A DNA stretch of 64,000 nucleotides from Paradevosia shaoguanensis. GTDB taxonomy: Bacteria; Pseudomonadota; Alphaproteobacteria; Rhizobiales; Devosiaceae. Position 1 is the first letter of the stretch; each line of letters starts with the position of its first letter. Where the stretch lies: NCBI RefSeq assembly GCF_016801025.1, contig NZ_CP068983.1, forward strand, positions 2,541,001 to 2,605,000, read 5' to 3'. Positions 9,256 to 16,982 of this stretch are shown piece by piece. The position numbers were made by a program, and so were the translations under genes. The notes under the pieces are model-generated. The model saw only the letters and a list, made by a program, of their open reading frames with translations. It did no database searches and was not told the DNA's origin.

Positions 9256-10168
9256 CCATCAGCCAGTCGCGAAAACACTTCGCGGCGGCAGAGCCCATAA
9301 TGCCCGGCCGATAGGTCAGGGCGTAGTTGACTGCCGCCGGCATGCTCTCGATAAAGCAGCGAACGAGCGTGCCGGCGCGCAGGTCGTCCTGGACCAGCGA
9401 ACTGCGCACCAGGGCGAAGCCTTCCCCGCGGCGGCAGGCTTCGAGCATTTCGGCAAAAGAATTATAGATCGGCCCGCTGGCGATCGCAGCCTCCATCTCC
9501 TTGTCGAACGCGGCGCGGTCGGCGTTGTCGGGTAGCACGATGCTCTGCTCGTACCAGCGCTGCCAGTCGAGCGCGGTATGGCGCGCGCCCTGATATTGCA
9601 GCAGCGGCGCGGCCCGCAAAGCCTCGCGTTTGGGCAGCCGCGCGGCGAGGTCCGGCGAGGAGACGGCGAATTCCTCGTCGTGCCAGAAGGGCTCGCTGAC
9701 AACGTCGCGGTGCGAGGTGCCCAGCCAGATGGCCAAATCTACCCCATCCGCCCCGAAATCGGGGACGCGATAGCCCACGACGAGCTTCACTTCGATCGCC
9801 GGGTAAAGCGCGCAGAAATCCGGCAGTCGCGCGCTCAGCCATTGGCTGAAGAATTCCGGCGTCACCGACAGGGTCAGCGACTGCGCATCCGCCTCCGTCC
9901 GTGCCGACCACAGCGCATCATCGAGCAGGTCCAGGGCCCGCTCAACCTGCGGCAGCAGACGGTCGCCCAGTGGCGTCAGCCGCGCGCCGTGGCGGCCGCG
10001 GTCGAAGAGCCTGGCGCCGAGCCAATCCTCAAGTTGCGCCATCTGGTGGCTGACGGCGGTCTGGGTCAGGTGCAATTGCTCGGCCGCGCGGCCGAAGCCG
10101 CCGGTATGGGCGATGGCGCAGAAGGCACGCAAGGTCGGCAATGGTGGCAAGATACGATCGAGGTGCAT
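9236..10168 (-). CDS. LysR-family transcriptional regulator (GcvA-like)
   Basis: Transcription factor of 310 aa with the standard layout: an N-terminal winged HTH (residues ~8-68, with TGGFGRAAEQLHLTQTAVSH) and a C-terminal periplasmic-binding-protein-like effector domain. The sequence after the HTH (RLFDRGRHGARLTPLG) resembles the GcvA/AmpR group. It is divergent from the MFS transporter gene with 96 bases between them, the classic arrangement for a LysR protein that controls its neighbour and itself. The effector cannot be predicted from sequence. Confidence 0.93.
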   Translation of the reverse strand: MHLDRILPPLPTLRAFCAIAHTGGFGRAAEQLHLTQTAVSHQMAQLEDWLGARLFDRGRHGARLTPLGDRLLPQVERALDLLDDALWSARTEADAQSLTLSVTPEFFSQWLSARLPDFCALYPAIEVKLVVGYRVPDFGADGVDLAIWLGTSHRDVVSEPFWHDEEFAVSSPDLAARLPKREALRAAPLLQYQGARHTALDWQRWYEQSIVLPDNADRAAFDKEMEAAIASGPIYNSFAEMLEACRRGEGFALVRSSLVQDDLRAGTLVRCFIESMPAAVNYALTYRPGIMGSAAAKCFRDWLMASARTP

Positions 10169-10220
10169 GAGAAATCCTCATGTATGGGGGCGTCGAGGTT
10201 TCATTTTAACCCGCACCATC

Positions 10221-10230
10221 ATTGTGCAAT
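10221..10230. promoter_or_regulatory. Candidate LysR operator between divergent genes
   Basis: Short dyad (ATTG-TG-CAAT) centred in the 96-base gap between the LysR gene and the MFS gene. Location fits a LysR binding site; the sequence match is too short to be firm. Confidence 0.3.
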
Positions 10231-10264
10231 TGATGCTCGCCGAGAGTCCAGCGGATGACGTTTC

Positions 10265-11494
10265 ATGATGAACACGTATGCTTTCCTGCGTGATCGACGG
10301 CAGCGTTGGCTGCTCGCCTGTTCGGTGCCGGCCGATCTTGCCGATTGGCTCGACTATGTCGCTATCCTCTCGCTGCTGGTCTTCGTCTGGGGAGAGGGCC
10401 CGCTGGTCCTTGCCGGTTTTGCCATCTGTCTCGCGGCACCCTATGCGCTGATCGGCCCGTGGCTCGCGGTCTGGGTCGACAGGGACGAGCCGGGCCGGGC
10501 TATGCTCCTCGCCAATCTCGGGCGTGCCGCAACGACCGCGCTCATCCTCGTGGCGTCCAATGTCGTTGCCGTGCTCGCCATCGTGCTGCTGCGCTCGGCC
10601 GTCGACTCGCTCTTTGCACCCGCCCGCCAGGCAATGATCCAGCGCATCACGTCCGATGCCGATCTGGGCACGGTCAATGGTCTCCACCACGCCATCAACC
10701 AGACGGCCAAGGTCGTCGGCCCCGGGCTGGGCGGCCTGTTGCTTGCCGTCATGCCCTTTAACTGGGTCATTGGTACCAACGCCATCCTCTCCCTCCTTGC
10801 CGCTCTCGCCTGCCTGCCGCTGGCCGGCAGGCAGGCGCTCCCGAGCCTACAAACGAAGGACGAGCAAGGCGGCGGTATCATCGAGGGCTTTGCAGTCTTC
10901 ACCCGTGACAGGCTCCTGCTGCTGGCCCTGCTCTTCGCCGCCGGCGCCTTCTTCGCCTTCTTCCTCTACGACAGCCAGCTCGCTCTCGTGGCAGTGTTGT
11001 TCGGGCTGGGGCAGGAAGGTTTTGCGCTCAGCGTTGCCTCGTCGGGCGCAGGCGGCGTGGTCGGAGCCCTGCTGGCGGGGCGGCTCGCCGGCCAGCGACC
11101 CATGCCGGTGATGATCCTTGCTGCTGTGGTTTCGGGGCTTACCACCATGGCGGTCTCGGTCTGGGCCATGCTCGGCCTGCCCATGGGGCTGGCGCCCTTC
11201 CTGTTGATCCTCGCTGCGATGGGCGGCACGACAGCGATGATGATGGTGCCGTTCCGCGTGCTCATGCAGCGGCGGGTGCCGCAGGCCGTGATGGCTCGCG
11301 CCTCGGCCACCAGCGAGGCGGTCATAACCGCGGTCATGCTGGCCGCGCCGCTGCTCGGTGGCGCGATTTCGGCGCAATGGGGCGTGGCCGTCGCCATGTG
11401 CCTCGGCGGGACGCTGGTCGTGCTGCTGGCCCTTGCCACCCTCGGCGGGCTGCGTTTCGCCGGGGAACGATCGAGCGGGCGCGTAAGCGCTTAG
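10265..11494 (+). CDS. MFS transporter (EntS/MFS_3-like)
   Basis: Integral inner-membrane protein of 409 aa with about 12 predicted hydrophobic helices and an internal break in the middle (QALPSLQTKDEQ), typical of the major facilitator superfamily. The family pattern LAVWVDRDEPGRAML between helices 2 and 3 matches the MFS_3 group, which includes the enterobactin exporter EntS and many drug/metabolite exporters. Two adjacent ATG codons (10265 and 10268) could serve as start. Divergent from a LysR regulator, which probably controls it. The 3' end lies 6 bases from the convergent dinB. Substrate unknown. Confidence 0.9.
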   Translation: MMNTYAFLRDRRQRWLLACSVPADLADWLDYVAILSLLVFVWGEGPLVLAGFAICLAAPYALIGPWLAVWVDRDEPGRAMLLANLGRAATTALILVASNVVAVLAIVLLRSAVDSLFAPARQAMIQRITSDADLGTVNGLHHAINQTAKVVGPGLGGLLLAVMPFNWVIGTNAILSLLAALACLPLAGRQALPSLQTKDEQGGGIIEGFAVFTRDRLLLLALLFAAGAFFAFFLYDSQLALVAVLFGLGQEGFALSVASSGAGGVVGALLAGRLAGQRPMPVMILAAVVSGLTTMAVSVWAMLGLPMGLAPFLLILAAMGGTTAMMMVPFRVLMQRRVPQAVMARASATSEAVITAVMLAAPLLGGAISAQWGVAVAMCLGGTLVVLLALATLGGLRFAGERSSGRVSA

Positions 11495-11500
11495 TGACGT

Positions 11501-12748
11501 CTAGAGGTCTTTCTCGGCCAGCTCGCGGAAAGCCTCGGGCACCGAGCGACCAGCCTCGAGCATCACCGAGCCATAGCCTATCGCCTCCCAGCCGAAACGG
11601 TCGCGCACCGCGTCCATGGCCCGGTCCGCCGTCCAGCGGCCCCGACCGATCCTGGTGCCCGGCCGCAGCGGTTCGTCGCCAAGACCCAGCGGCAGCTCAA
11701 GCTGCAACAGAGGCTGTTTTTCGAGATGCGAGACCGAGATGGCGAGAAGCGAGATCGCTCGCTCTTCCGGATGGTCACGGCGCACCTGCCGCACCAGGGT
11801 CTCGGCCACCTCCGCCAGTATTGCGGTCGCGGCGACCGGAGCGCCGAGCGTGGCCGCGCGGGTCACGGCATGCATGTCGGCAAAGCGCACCCGCACCGTC
11901 ACGGTCCACCCGGCCAGCGCCTTGGCGCGCAGCCGCGAGCCGATGCGGTCGGCGAGGTGTCGCAAGGCAGGGCGGTAGATATGCTCGGCGAAGGGGCGTC
12001 GCCCGAGCGCCGATTGCGCGCCCGCCGAACGTGCGCGCCGATGCGTCTCGATCACGCGCGGATCCTGGTTCCAGGCCAGTGCCGAAAGCTTCTCGCCCGC
12101 CGCATGCCCGACCAGTCGCTCCAGCGACTTGCCGGGCAGATCTGCCATCTGTCCGATGGTGCGAATGCCAGCATCGGCGAGTTTCTGCCGCGTCACCGGC
12201 CCGACGCCCCACATGAGCTCCACCGGCAGGTCATGAAGGAACGCGATTTCGTCTGCCGGGTCGACCACCACCAGGCCATCGGGCTTGGCCACCTGCGAGG
12301 CGATCTTGGCCAGGTGCTTGGTCCGCGCCACGCCCACCGACATCGGCAGCCCCAGTTCCTCGCGCACCCGCTTGCGCACCAGCCGCGCCACGTCCACCGG
12401 CGGCCCGAAAAGATGCGCGGTACCGGCGACGTCGGCAAAGGCCTCGTCGATCGAGATGCGCTCGACCAGCGGCGTATAGTCCCCGAGCACGCGGATCGCC
12501 GCGTCGCCGAGCCGCTGGTAGTCCTCGAAGTGTCCGCCCACGAAGAGCAGGTGCGGGCAAAGCTCACGCGCCTTGCGCCCGGGCATGCCGCCATGCACGC
12601 CGAAGGCCTTGGCCTCGTAGGAGGCCGCCAGCACCACTCCGCCGCCCACGGCTATGGGTTTGCCGCGCAGTTCCGGGTTCAGCAATTGCTCGACCGACGC
12701 GTAGAAGGCGTCGAGGTCGGCATGGAGAATAGTTGCCTCGTTCTCCAT
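11501..12748 (-). CDS. dinB: DNA polymerase IV (Y family)
   Basis: Error-prone translesion polymerase of 415 aa. Catalytic carboxylates are visible as D11 in HADLDAFY and D101-E102 in RISIDEAF; Tyr16 stands at the steric-gate position (Phe13 in E. coli Pol IV). The little-finger domain follows, and a likely sliding-clamp-binding peptide (QLELPL) lies near residue 340, more internal than the C-terminal clamp motif of E. coli DinB. The last ~70 residues after it extend the protein beyond the 351 aa of the E. coli enzyme, a feature of many alphaproteobacterial DinB proteins. No SOS box is evident in the short upstream region I could inspect. Confidence 0.95.
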   Translation of the reverse strand: MENEATILHADLDAFYASVEQLLNPELRGKPIAVGGGVVLAASYEAKAFGVHGGMPGRKARELCPHLLFVGGHFEDYQRLGDAAIRVLGDYTPLVERISIDEAFADVAGTAHLFGPPVDVARLVRKRVREELGLPMSVGVARTKHLAKIASQVAKPDGLVVVDPADEIAFLHDLPVELMWGVGPVTRQKLADAGIRTIGQMADLPGKSLERLVGHAAGEKLSALAWNQDPRVIETHRRARSAGAQSALGRRPFAEHIYRPALRHLADRIGSRLRAKALAGWTVTVRVRFADMHAVTRAATLGAPVAATAILAEVAETLVRQVRRDHPEERAISLLAISVSHLEKQPLLQLELPLGLGDEPLRPGTRIGRGRWTADRAMDAVRDRFGWEAIGYGSVMLEAGRSVPEAFRELAEKDL

Positions 12749-12995
12749 CTGCTCGTGCGATCCTCAGGTTGAGAGCTAGAACATAACAAGAACAAAACTG
12801 CGGTCAAGACGAGTCGCAATCATGAAATCTGAAAGCGCGTCGGAGGCACATCCTTAACTCTGCCCCGAGAAAGTCCGCGTGCTTTCGTCCGCCGCCAAGT
12901 GCCGGCAGGCGGCCGTTAAATCTCTATTCCAACTTGAAAAGTAGCGTTTCCTCAGCCCGGCGCGTGTCCGCGTCCGGTTTCAAGTGGGGGTTTTG

Positions 12996-13727
12996 ATGAA
13001 CGGCTGTACCTGTAACACGCCTCACGGGGCGGAATGCGATCACACGCATCGCGACGAATTGCTCGATCCGGGCCGCCGGATGTTCATGGCGAGCGCGGTT
13101 GCCGCCGGCGCCGCGGCGACCGTGGGCTTCTCCAGCATTTCAGCCGTCGCGGCTCCTTCAGAGGACAAGAAGAAGTTCATGGAAGAGGCGACTCGCCTCG
13201 CCATTGAATCGGTCGAGAAGGGCTGGGGCGGCCCGTTCGGCGCCGTCATCGTCAAGGACGGCGAGATCATCGGGCGCGGCCAGAACCGCGTGCTGCTGAC
13301 CGGCATTCCCGTATTCCATGCCGAGATCACCGCGATCATCGACGCTTCGACCCGCCTCAATCCCAAGGCCCTGCTCGGCAGCGATTACGGCGCCGGCACG
13401 ATCCTCGAGATGATCCCGCGTGAAGAAGGCTCGCCCGACCCGGTGCCCGAGCGCGCCAGGATGCTCAAGGGTTGCGAGATCTATATCAACGGCGCCCCGT
13501 GCCCCATGTGCATGAGCGCGATCTACTGGTCGCGCATCGACCACCTCTATTTCGCGGCCAGCCTCAAGGACACCAGCGCCATCGGCTTCGACGACGCGTT
13601 CCAGTACGAAGACTTCGCCAAGCCCTGGACCGAGCGCCGCATCGCGGTGACCGAAGGCTTCGAGCGCGATACCGGCCTCAAGGCCTATGAGGCCTGGATG
13701 AACAAGCAGGATCGTCACCCCTACTGA
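12996..13727 (+). CDS. Tat-exported nucleoside/guanine deaminase-like protein
   Basis: A 243-aa protein with a cytidine/guanine deaminase fold. Zinc ligands and catalytic Glu are present: H108-A-E110 (VFHAEITAI) and C169-P-M-C172 (APCPMCMSA), and the spacing and the C-terminal region resemble guanine deaminase GuaD/TadA-type enzymes. Unusually, a twin-arginine-like signal precedes it: RRMFM at residues 27-31 and a hydrophobic stretch ending SAVAA. Ahead of the twin arginine is a Cys/His-rich leader (C4, C6, H10, C14, H16, H18). The ATG at 12996 follows a GTGGGGG ribosome-binding site; a GTG at 12984 would overlap that site. Deaminases are normally cytoplasmic, so periplasmic placement is noteworthy. 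Substrate not determinable. Confidence 0.82.
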   Translation: MNGCTCNTPHGAECDHTHRDELLDPGRRMFMASAVAAGAAATVGFSSISAVAAPSEDKKKFMEEATRLAIESVEKGWGGPFGAVIVKDGEIIGRGQNRVLLTGIPVFHAEITAIIDASTRLNPKALLGSDYGAGTILEMIPREEGSPDPVPERARMLKGCEIYINGAPCPMCMSAIYWSRIDHLYFAASLKDTSAIGFDDAFQYEDFAKPWTERRIAVTEGFERDTGLKAYEAWMNKQDRHPY

Positions 13728-13748
13728 TCCAGGGAACCGCTCAGACGC

Positions 13749-13785
13749 AAACGCCGCCGCGAGACCTTCGCGGCGGCGTTTGTGT
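13749..13785. terminator. Strong bidirectional terminator
   Basis: Fourteen-bp perfect stem (13749-13762 with 13768-13781) with a 5-base loop, between the convergent deaminase-like gene and motB. Confidence 0.88.
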
Positions 13786-13805
13786 TGTCTGCGTTGTAGG
13801 AGCGG

Positions 13806-14723
13806 CTAGGGAGTCATGTCCGCCGGAACCGGCGGCGGCTCATGGAGCAGGGTGATCTTGATGCGCTCGTTGGCTGCGAGGTACGGGTCGTTCGGGAAGA
13901 GCGGCTCGGCCATCGCGCGCCCGGCCACCGTATTCACGTGGTCGTCGGAAAGCCCGAACTCGGCGAGGATTTCGCGCACGACATTGGCGCGGTCGCTGGT
14001 GAGCTGCCAGGGGCCGTAATTCTGGTTCGGGAACGAGCCGCCCGCCGCCGTGTGGCCCGAAATCGTGATCTGGTTCGATTGCTGTTGGAGCACCGGGGCG
14101 ATGGCAGCGATGGCCTTGCGGGTCAGCTCGAACGGATATTTCGAGCCTTCCGGGAACATCGGCCGGCCTTCCTGGTCGACGATCAGGATGTTGAGGCCTT
14201 CCGGCGTCTCTTCGAGCAGCAGGTTGTCCTGGATCTTCGTGATGTCGGGCATGGCCTGCCAGGCCTGGCGGATGCTGGCCGCGGCGCTCTTGAACGCCAG
14301 GTCGTCCTTGGCCTGCATCTCGGTCTGCGAGCTGCGGGTGTCGTTGGTCTTGCCCTTCTGCCCGTCGATGCCGGAAATGGCGGCGATGTCCTCGCCGGGC
14401 TTCGTGCTCGGGGGCGGGGTGGCGATCACGTCCTGCTGGGAGGGCGAGCGGCCAGCCATCTTGGCGCCGACTTCATCGAGCGCACGACCGCCGAGGAAGC
14501 CGCCGGCGCCGCTCGTGCTCTGGCTCACCTTGTTGGGCGCGAAATAGTCGGAAAGCCCCTTCTTCTGCTCGGGCGTGGTCATGCTGATCAGCCAGAGCAG
14601 GAGGAAGAAGGCCATCATGGCCGTCACGAAGTCGGCATAGGCGATCTTCCAGGCGCCGCCGTGATGGGCATGCGCGCCCTTCTTGACGCGCTTGATGATG
14701 ATGGGTTGTTCAAGGCTGGCCAT
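13806..14723 (-). CDS. motB: Flagellar motor stator protein MotB
   Basis: Stator subunit anchored to peptidoglycan; with MotA it forms the proton channel that powers flagellar rotation. 305 aa. A single N-terminal transmembrane helix carries the proton-binding aspartate D31 (IAYADFVTAMMAFF). A long linker with Pro/Gln-rich sequence follows, then an OmpA/MotB domain (residues ~175-295, with ITISGHTAAGG and SDRANVVREIL). It sits 18 bases downstream of motA in the same operon. No other flagellar genes are present in the window, so the pair is separated from the main flagellar cluster or serves another motor. Confidence 0.95.
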   Translation of the reverse strand: MASLEQPIIIKRVKKGAHAHHGGAWKIAYADFVTAMMAFFLLLWLISMTTPEQKKGLSDYFAPNKVSQSTSGAGGFLGGRALDEVGAKMAGRSPSQQDVIATPPPSTKPGEDIAAISGIDGQKGKTNDTRSSQTEMQAKDDLAFKSAAASIRQAWQAMPDITKIQDNLLLEETPEGLNILIVDQEGRPMFPEGSKYPFELTRKAIAAIAPVLQQQSNQITISGHTAAGGSFPNQNYGPWQLTSDRANVVREILAEFGLSDDHVNTVAGRAMAEPLFPNDPYLAANERIKITLLHEPPPVPADMTP

Positions 14724-14741
14724 GGTTCAGGTGTCGCTCGC

Positions 14742-15605
14742 TCAGGCCGCGATCTGCAGGTTGGCGGTCGCTTCGTCGATCTCGGTGAACGACGGGCGGT
14801 CTTCCGACATCAGCATCTTGCGGGCGAATTCGATGGCCATGACCGGCGGATTGCCCGAGATGTGTGCGAGCAGGCCCACCTTCATCGAGAGGAAGTACTT
14901 GGCCTCGGCCTCGTAGATGTTGCGCAGCGCCTGCGCCATCGGGCCGAAAAAGGCATAGGCGACGAAGACGCCCAGGAACGTACCCACGAGCGCGCCGCCG
15001 ATCATGTGGCCGAGCACTTCGGGCGGCTCGCTGATCGAGCCCATGGTCTTGATCACGCCGAGCACGGCGGCCACGATGCCGAGGGCCGGGGTGCCGTCGG
15101 CGAGGGCCTGGATGGCGTTGACCACCCGGTGGTTTTCCTGGTGGTGGGTTTCCAGTTCCTCGTCCATGAGCGCGTCCATCTCATGCACGTTATTGGTGCC
15201 CAGGGTCACCATGCGCAGGTAGTCGCACATGAACTCGACCGCGTGGTGATTGGAGGCGAAGGTGGGGAACTGTGCGAAGAGCGAGGAGTCCTTGGGGTTC
15301 TCGATATGCGGCTCGAGCGCCAGCATGCCCTTGGACTGGACGAGCTTGAAGAGCGTGAACTGCAGGCCCAGCAACTCGACATAGGCGGCCTTGTTGTAGC
15401 GCGGGCCGCGGATGAGCGATTTGAAGATGCCGCTGCACTGCTTGAGCACCGGCCCGGTATTACCGATGACGAAGGCGCCGAAGGCGGCGCCGAGAATGAT
15501 CAGCGCCTCGAAAGGCTGAATGAGCACTTCCAGGTGCCCGCCCATCGCCGCGTAGCCGCCGATGACGGAGGCGATGACGATAATGATACCAACGATGAGA
15601 CGCAT
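14742..15605 (-). CDS. motA: Flagellar motor stator protein MotA
   Basis: Four-helix inner-membrane stator partner of MotB, 287 aa, the usual length of the proteobacterial MotA family. The two N-terminal helices (MRLIVGIIIVIASVIGGYAA and EALIILGAAFGAFVIGN), the long cytoplasmic loop containing the charged torque-generating region, and the two C-terminal helices (PALGIVAAVLGVIKTMG and GTFLGVFVAYAFFGPMA) are all visible. The Pro pair important for torque is represented by P in DGTPALGIV and in FGPMA. First gene of a two-gene motAB operon. Confidence 0.96.
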   Translation of the reverse strand: MRLIVGIIIVIASVIGGYAAMGGHLEVLIQPFEALIILGAAFGAFVIGNTGPVLKQCSGIFKSLIRGPRYNKAAYVELLGLQFTLFKLVQSKGMLALEPHIENPKDSSLFAQFPTFASNHHAVEFMCDYLRMVTLGTNNVHEMDALMDEELETHHQENHRVVNAIQALADGTPALGIVAAVLGVIKTMGSISEPPEVLGHMIGGALVGTFLGVFVAYAFFGPMAQALRNIYEAEAKYFLSMKVGLLAHISGNPPVMAIEFARKMLMSEDRPSFTEIDEATANLQIAA

Positions 15606-15889
15606 TCTACTCGGTACTCACACTCAGCCGGGCCAGCCCGGTTACAACTTATCCGACGCAGCGAGTCATGAAGCACTGGGGCGTTGGGGGAGCGTTGGGT
15701 AGAAGACGTAATTAAGAACGCAGCAATCAATATTACTGGTCAATTAAGTTTCCGACCGCCCCCGCACGTCGACGTGAAGTCATTCTCACGCCTGCATATT
15801 CAGCGGATTTACATTAACGGCCAGTTTATTCGGAGCGCGCGCCGATCACGGCAGCGAGAGGAAAAGGGGATTGCGACCCTTTAACGCAA
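15606..15889. other. Intergenic region upstream of motA
   Basis: Comparatively AT-rich non-coding stretch that must hold the motA promoter on the reverse strand. A 66-codon frame on the + strand has no ribosome-binding site or recognisable features and I do not accept it. No convincing promoter boxes were singled out. Confidence 0.5.
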
Positions 15890-15910
15890 GAGGGCGCCGA
15901 TGGCGCCCTC
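15882..15910 (-). terminator. Terminator-like hairpin after the Tim44-like gene
   Basis: Nine-bp GC-rich stem (15890-15898 with 15902-15910) with a 3-base loop, 17 bases past the stop codon of the reverse-strand gene; the following tail is only moderately T-rich. Confidence 0.65.
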
Positions 15911-15927
15911 CGCAAGATCCGTCGAAC

Positions 15928-16893
15928 TCAGGCTTCCTGGATGGCCGAGAGCTTCCAGTCGCCCCCGCGCGGGCGGGTGAAGGTCCACAATTCGGTGGCC
16001 TCCGTGGCGCGGTCCGGGTCGCCATCGACTACCCGGCCGCTGGCGCGTTCGCGGGTAACGTCCACCGACGAATAGCGCATGGCGGCGGTGGCATATTCGA
16101 CATTGCCCTCGCGCCAGGCTTCCGACAGGTCGCCCTGCAGCAGCTTGACGTCGGCAACCTCGTTCTTGACGCCAGCCGTGGCATTGTTACCCAGTTCCTC
16201 GGAGAGGTAGGACATCATTTCGGGCGTCGTCAGTGCGCGCAGAGCCGCATAATTTTCCTGCGTGAAGGCGGCCTGAACGCGGGTCAGCATCGATTCGAAT
16301 GTCTCGAGGTCCGCCTGCGAAACGCCGATCTCGTCGGGATTGCCGGGCTTGCGGCTCGAAGTCGAGCTCGGACCGGCGCCATAGCGTTGGCCGGCCGCCG
16401 AGCCGTTATCCCGATAGGGCGCCTCATAGGCATTGACGCTCGGGCCGCCTGCCGTAGCGCGACGGCCACCCGCCGGGCTCGGGCGGAAGAAGCGCATGGC
16501 CAGGTAGATGAGGCCACCGATGATTGCCACCTGCGCAAGCAGGGCCAGCATGCCGCCAAAGCCACCGAAACCGGCGCCGAAGAGCAGGCCAAGCAGGCCG
16601 CCGAACATGAGGCCGCGCAACATGGCGCCGCCGAACCCGCTGCCGAAGCCGCGCGTCTGGGCCGCATTGGCGGCTGGCGTCGCGGCATTGTTCTGCTGCG
16701 TCATCGAGCGCTGGACGGGCGGAGTGGTCATGGGTGCGGTATTGGTCGGTGCCGGCGCCTGGAACGTGCGCGTGCCGCGACTGCCGAAGCTACCGCCCCT
16801 GCGGGCCTCGGCCTGATCGACCGTGGCCATGGAAAGGACCAGGACGAGCGATGCAAGCAGACTGGCGAGCCGGAAGCCCCGGGAAGCGAACAT
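15928..16893 (-). CDS. Tim44-like domain protein
   Basis: 321-aa protein of the bacterial Tim44-like family. The N-terminus is a signal-anchor or signal peptide (hydrophobic run FRLASLLASLVLVLSMA, then QAEA). A Gly-rich, low-complexity segment follows (GGSFGSRG; FGSGFGGAMLRGLMFGGLLG), then a second hydrophobic stretch (LALLAQVAIIGGLIYLAMRFF). The C-terminal Tim44 domain (residues ~190-320) ends with an NTF2-like fold pattern ELWTFTRPRGGDWKLSAIQEA. Bacterial members are envelope-associated; the mitochondrial homologue tethers Hsp70 to the import channel, but the bacterial role is not settled. It lies 89 bases downstream of the three-gene operon of giant proteins, with no strong terminator between, so read-through is possible. 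Confidence 0.85.
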   Translation of the reverse strand: MFASRGFRLASLLASLVLVLSMATVDQAEARRGGSFGSRGTRTFQAPAPTNTAPMTTPPVQRSMTQQNNAATPAANAAQTRGFGSGFGGAMLRGLMFGGLLGLLFGAGFGGFGGMLALLAQVAIIGGLIYLAMRFFRPSPAGGRRATAGGPSVNAYEAPYRDNGSAAGQRYGAGPSSTSSRKPGNPDEIGVSQADLETFESMLTRVQAAFTQENYAALRALTTPEMMSYLSEELGNNATAGVKNEVADVKLLQGDLSEAWREGNVEYATAAMRYSSVDVTRERASGRVVDGDPDRATEATELWTFTRPRGGDWKLSAIQEA

Positions 16894-16982
16894 TGTTTGA
16901 CCCTTGCTGGAACTGATGTTTCACGCACGCATGTAGGACATGCTGCGCCCGGTTTTAAGTTGCCAGGACGAAAAAAGTGTCA

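Noticed and set aside
15684-15884. 66-codon + frame upstream of motA
   Set aside because: No ribosome-binding site, mixed composition and overlap with the expected motA promoter region.
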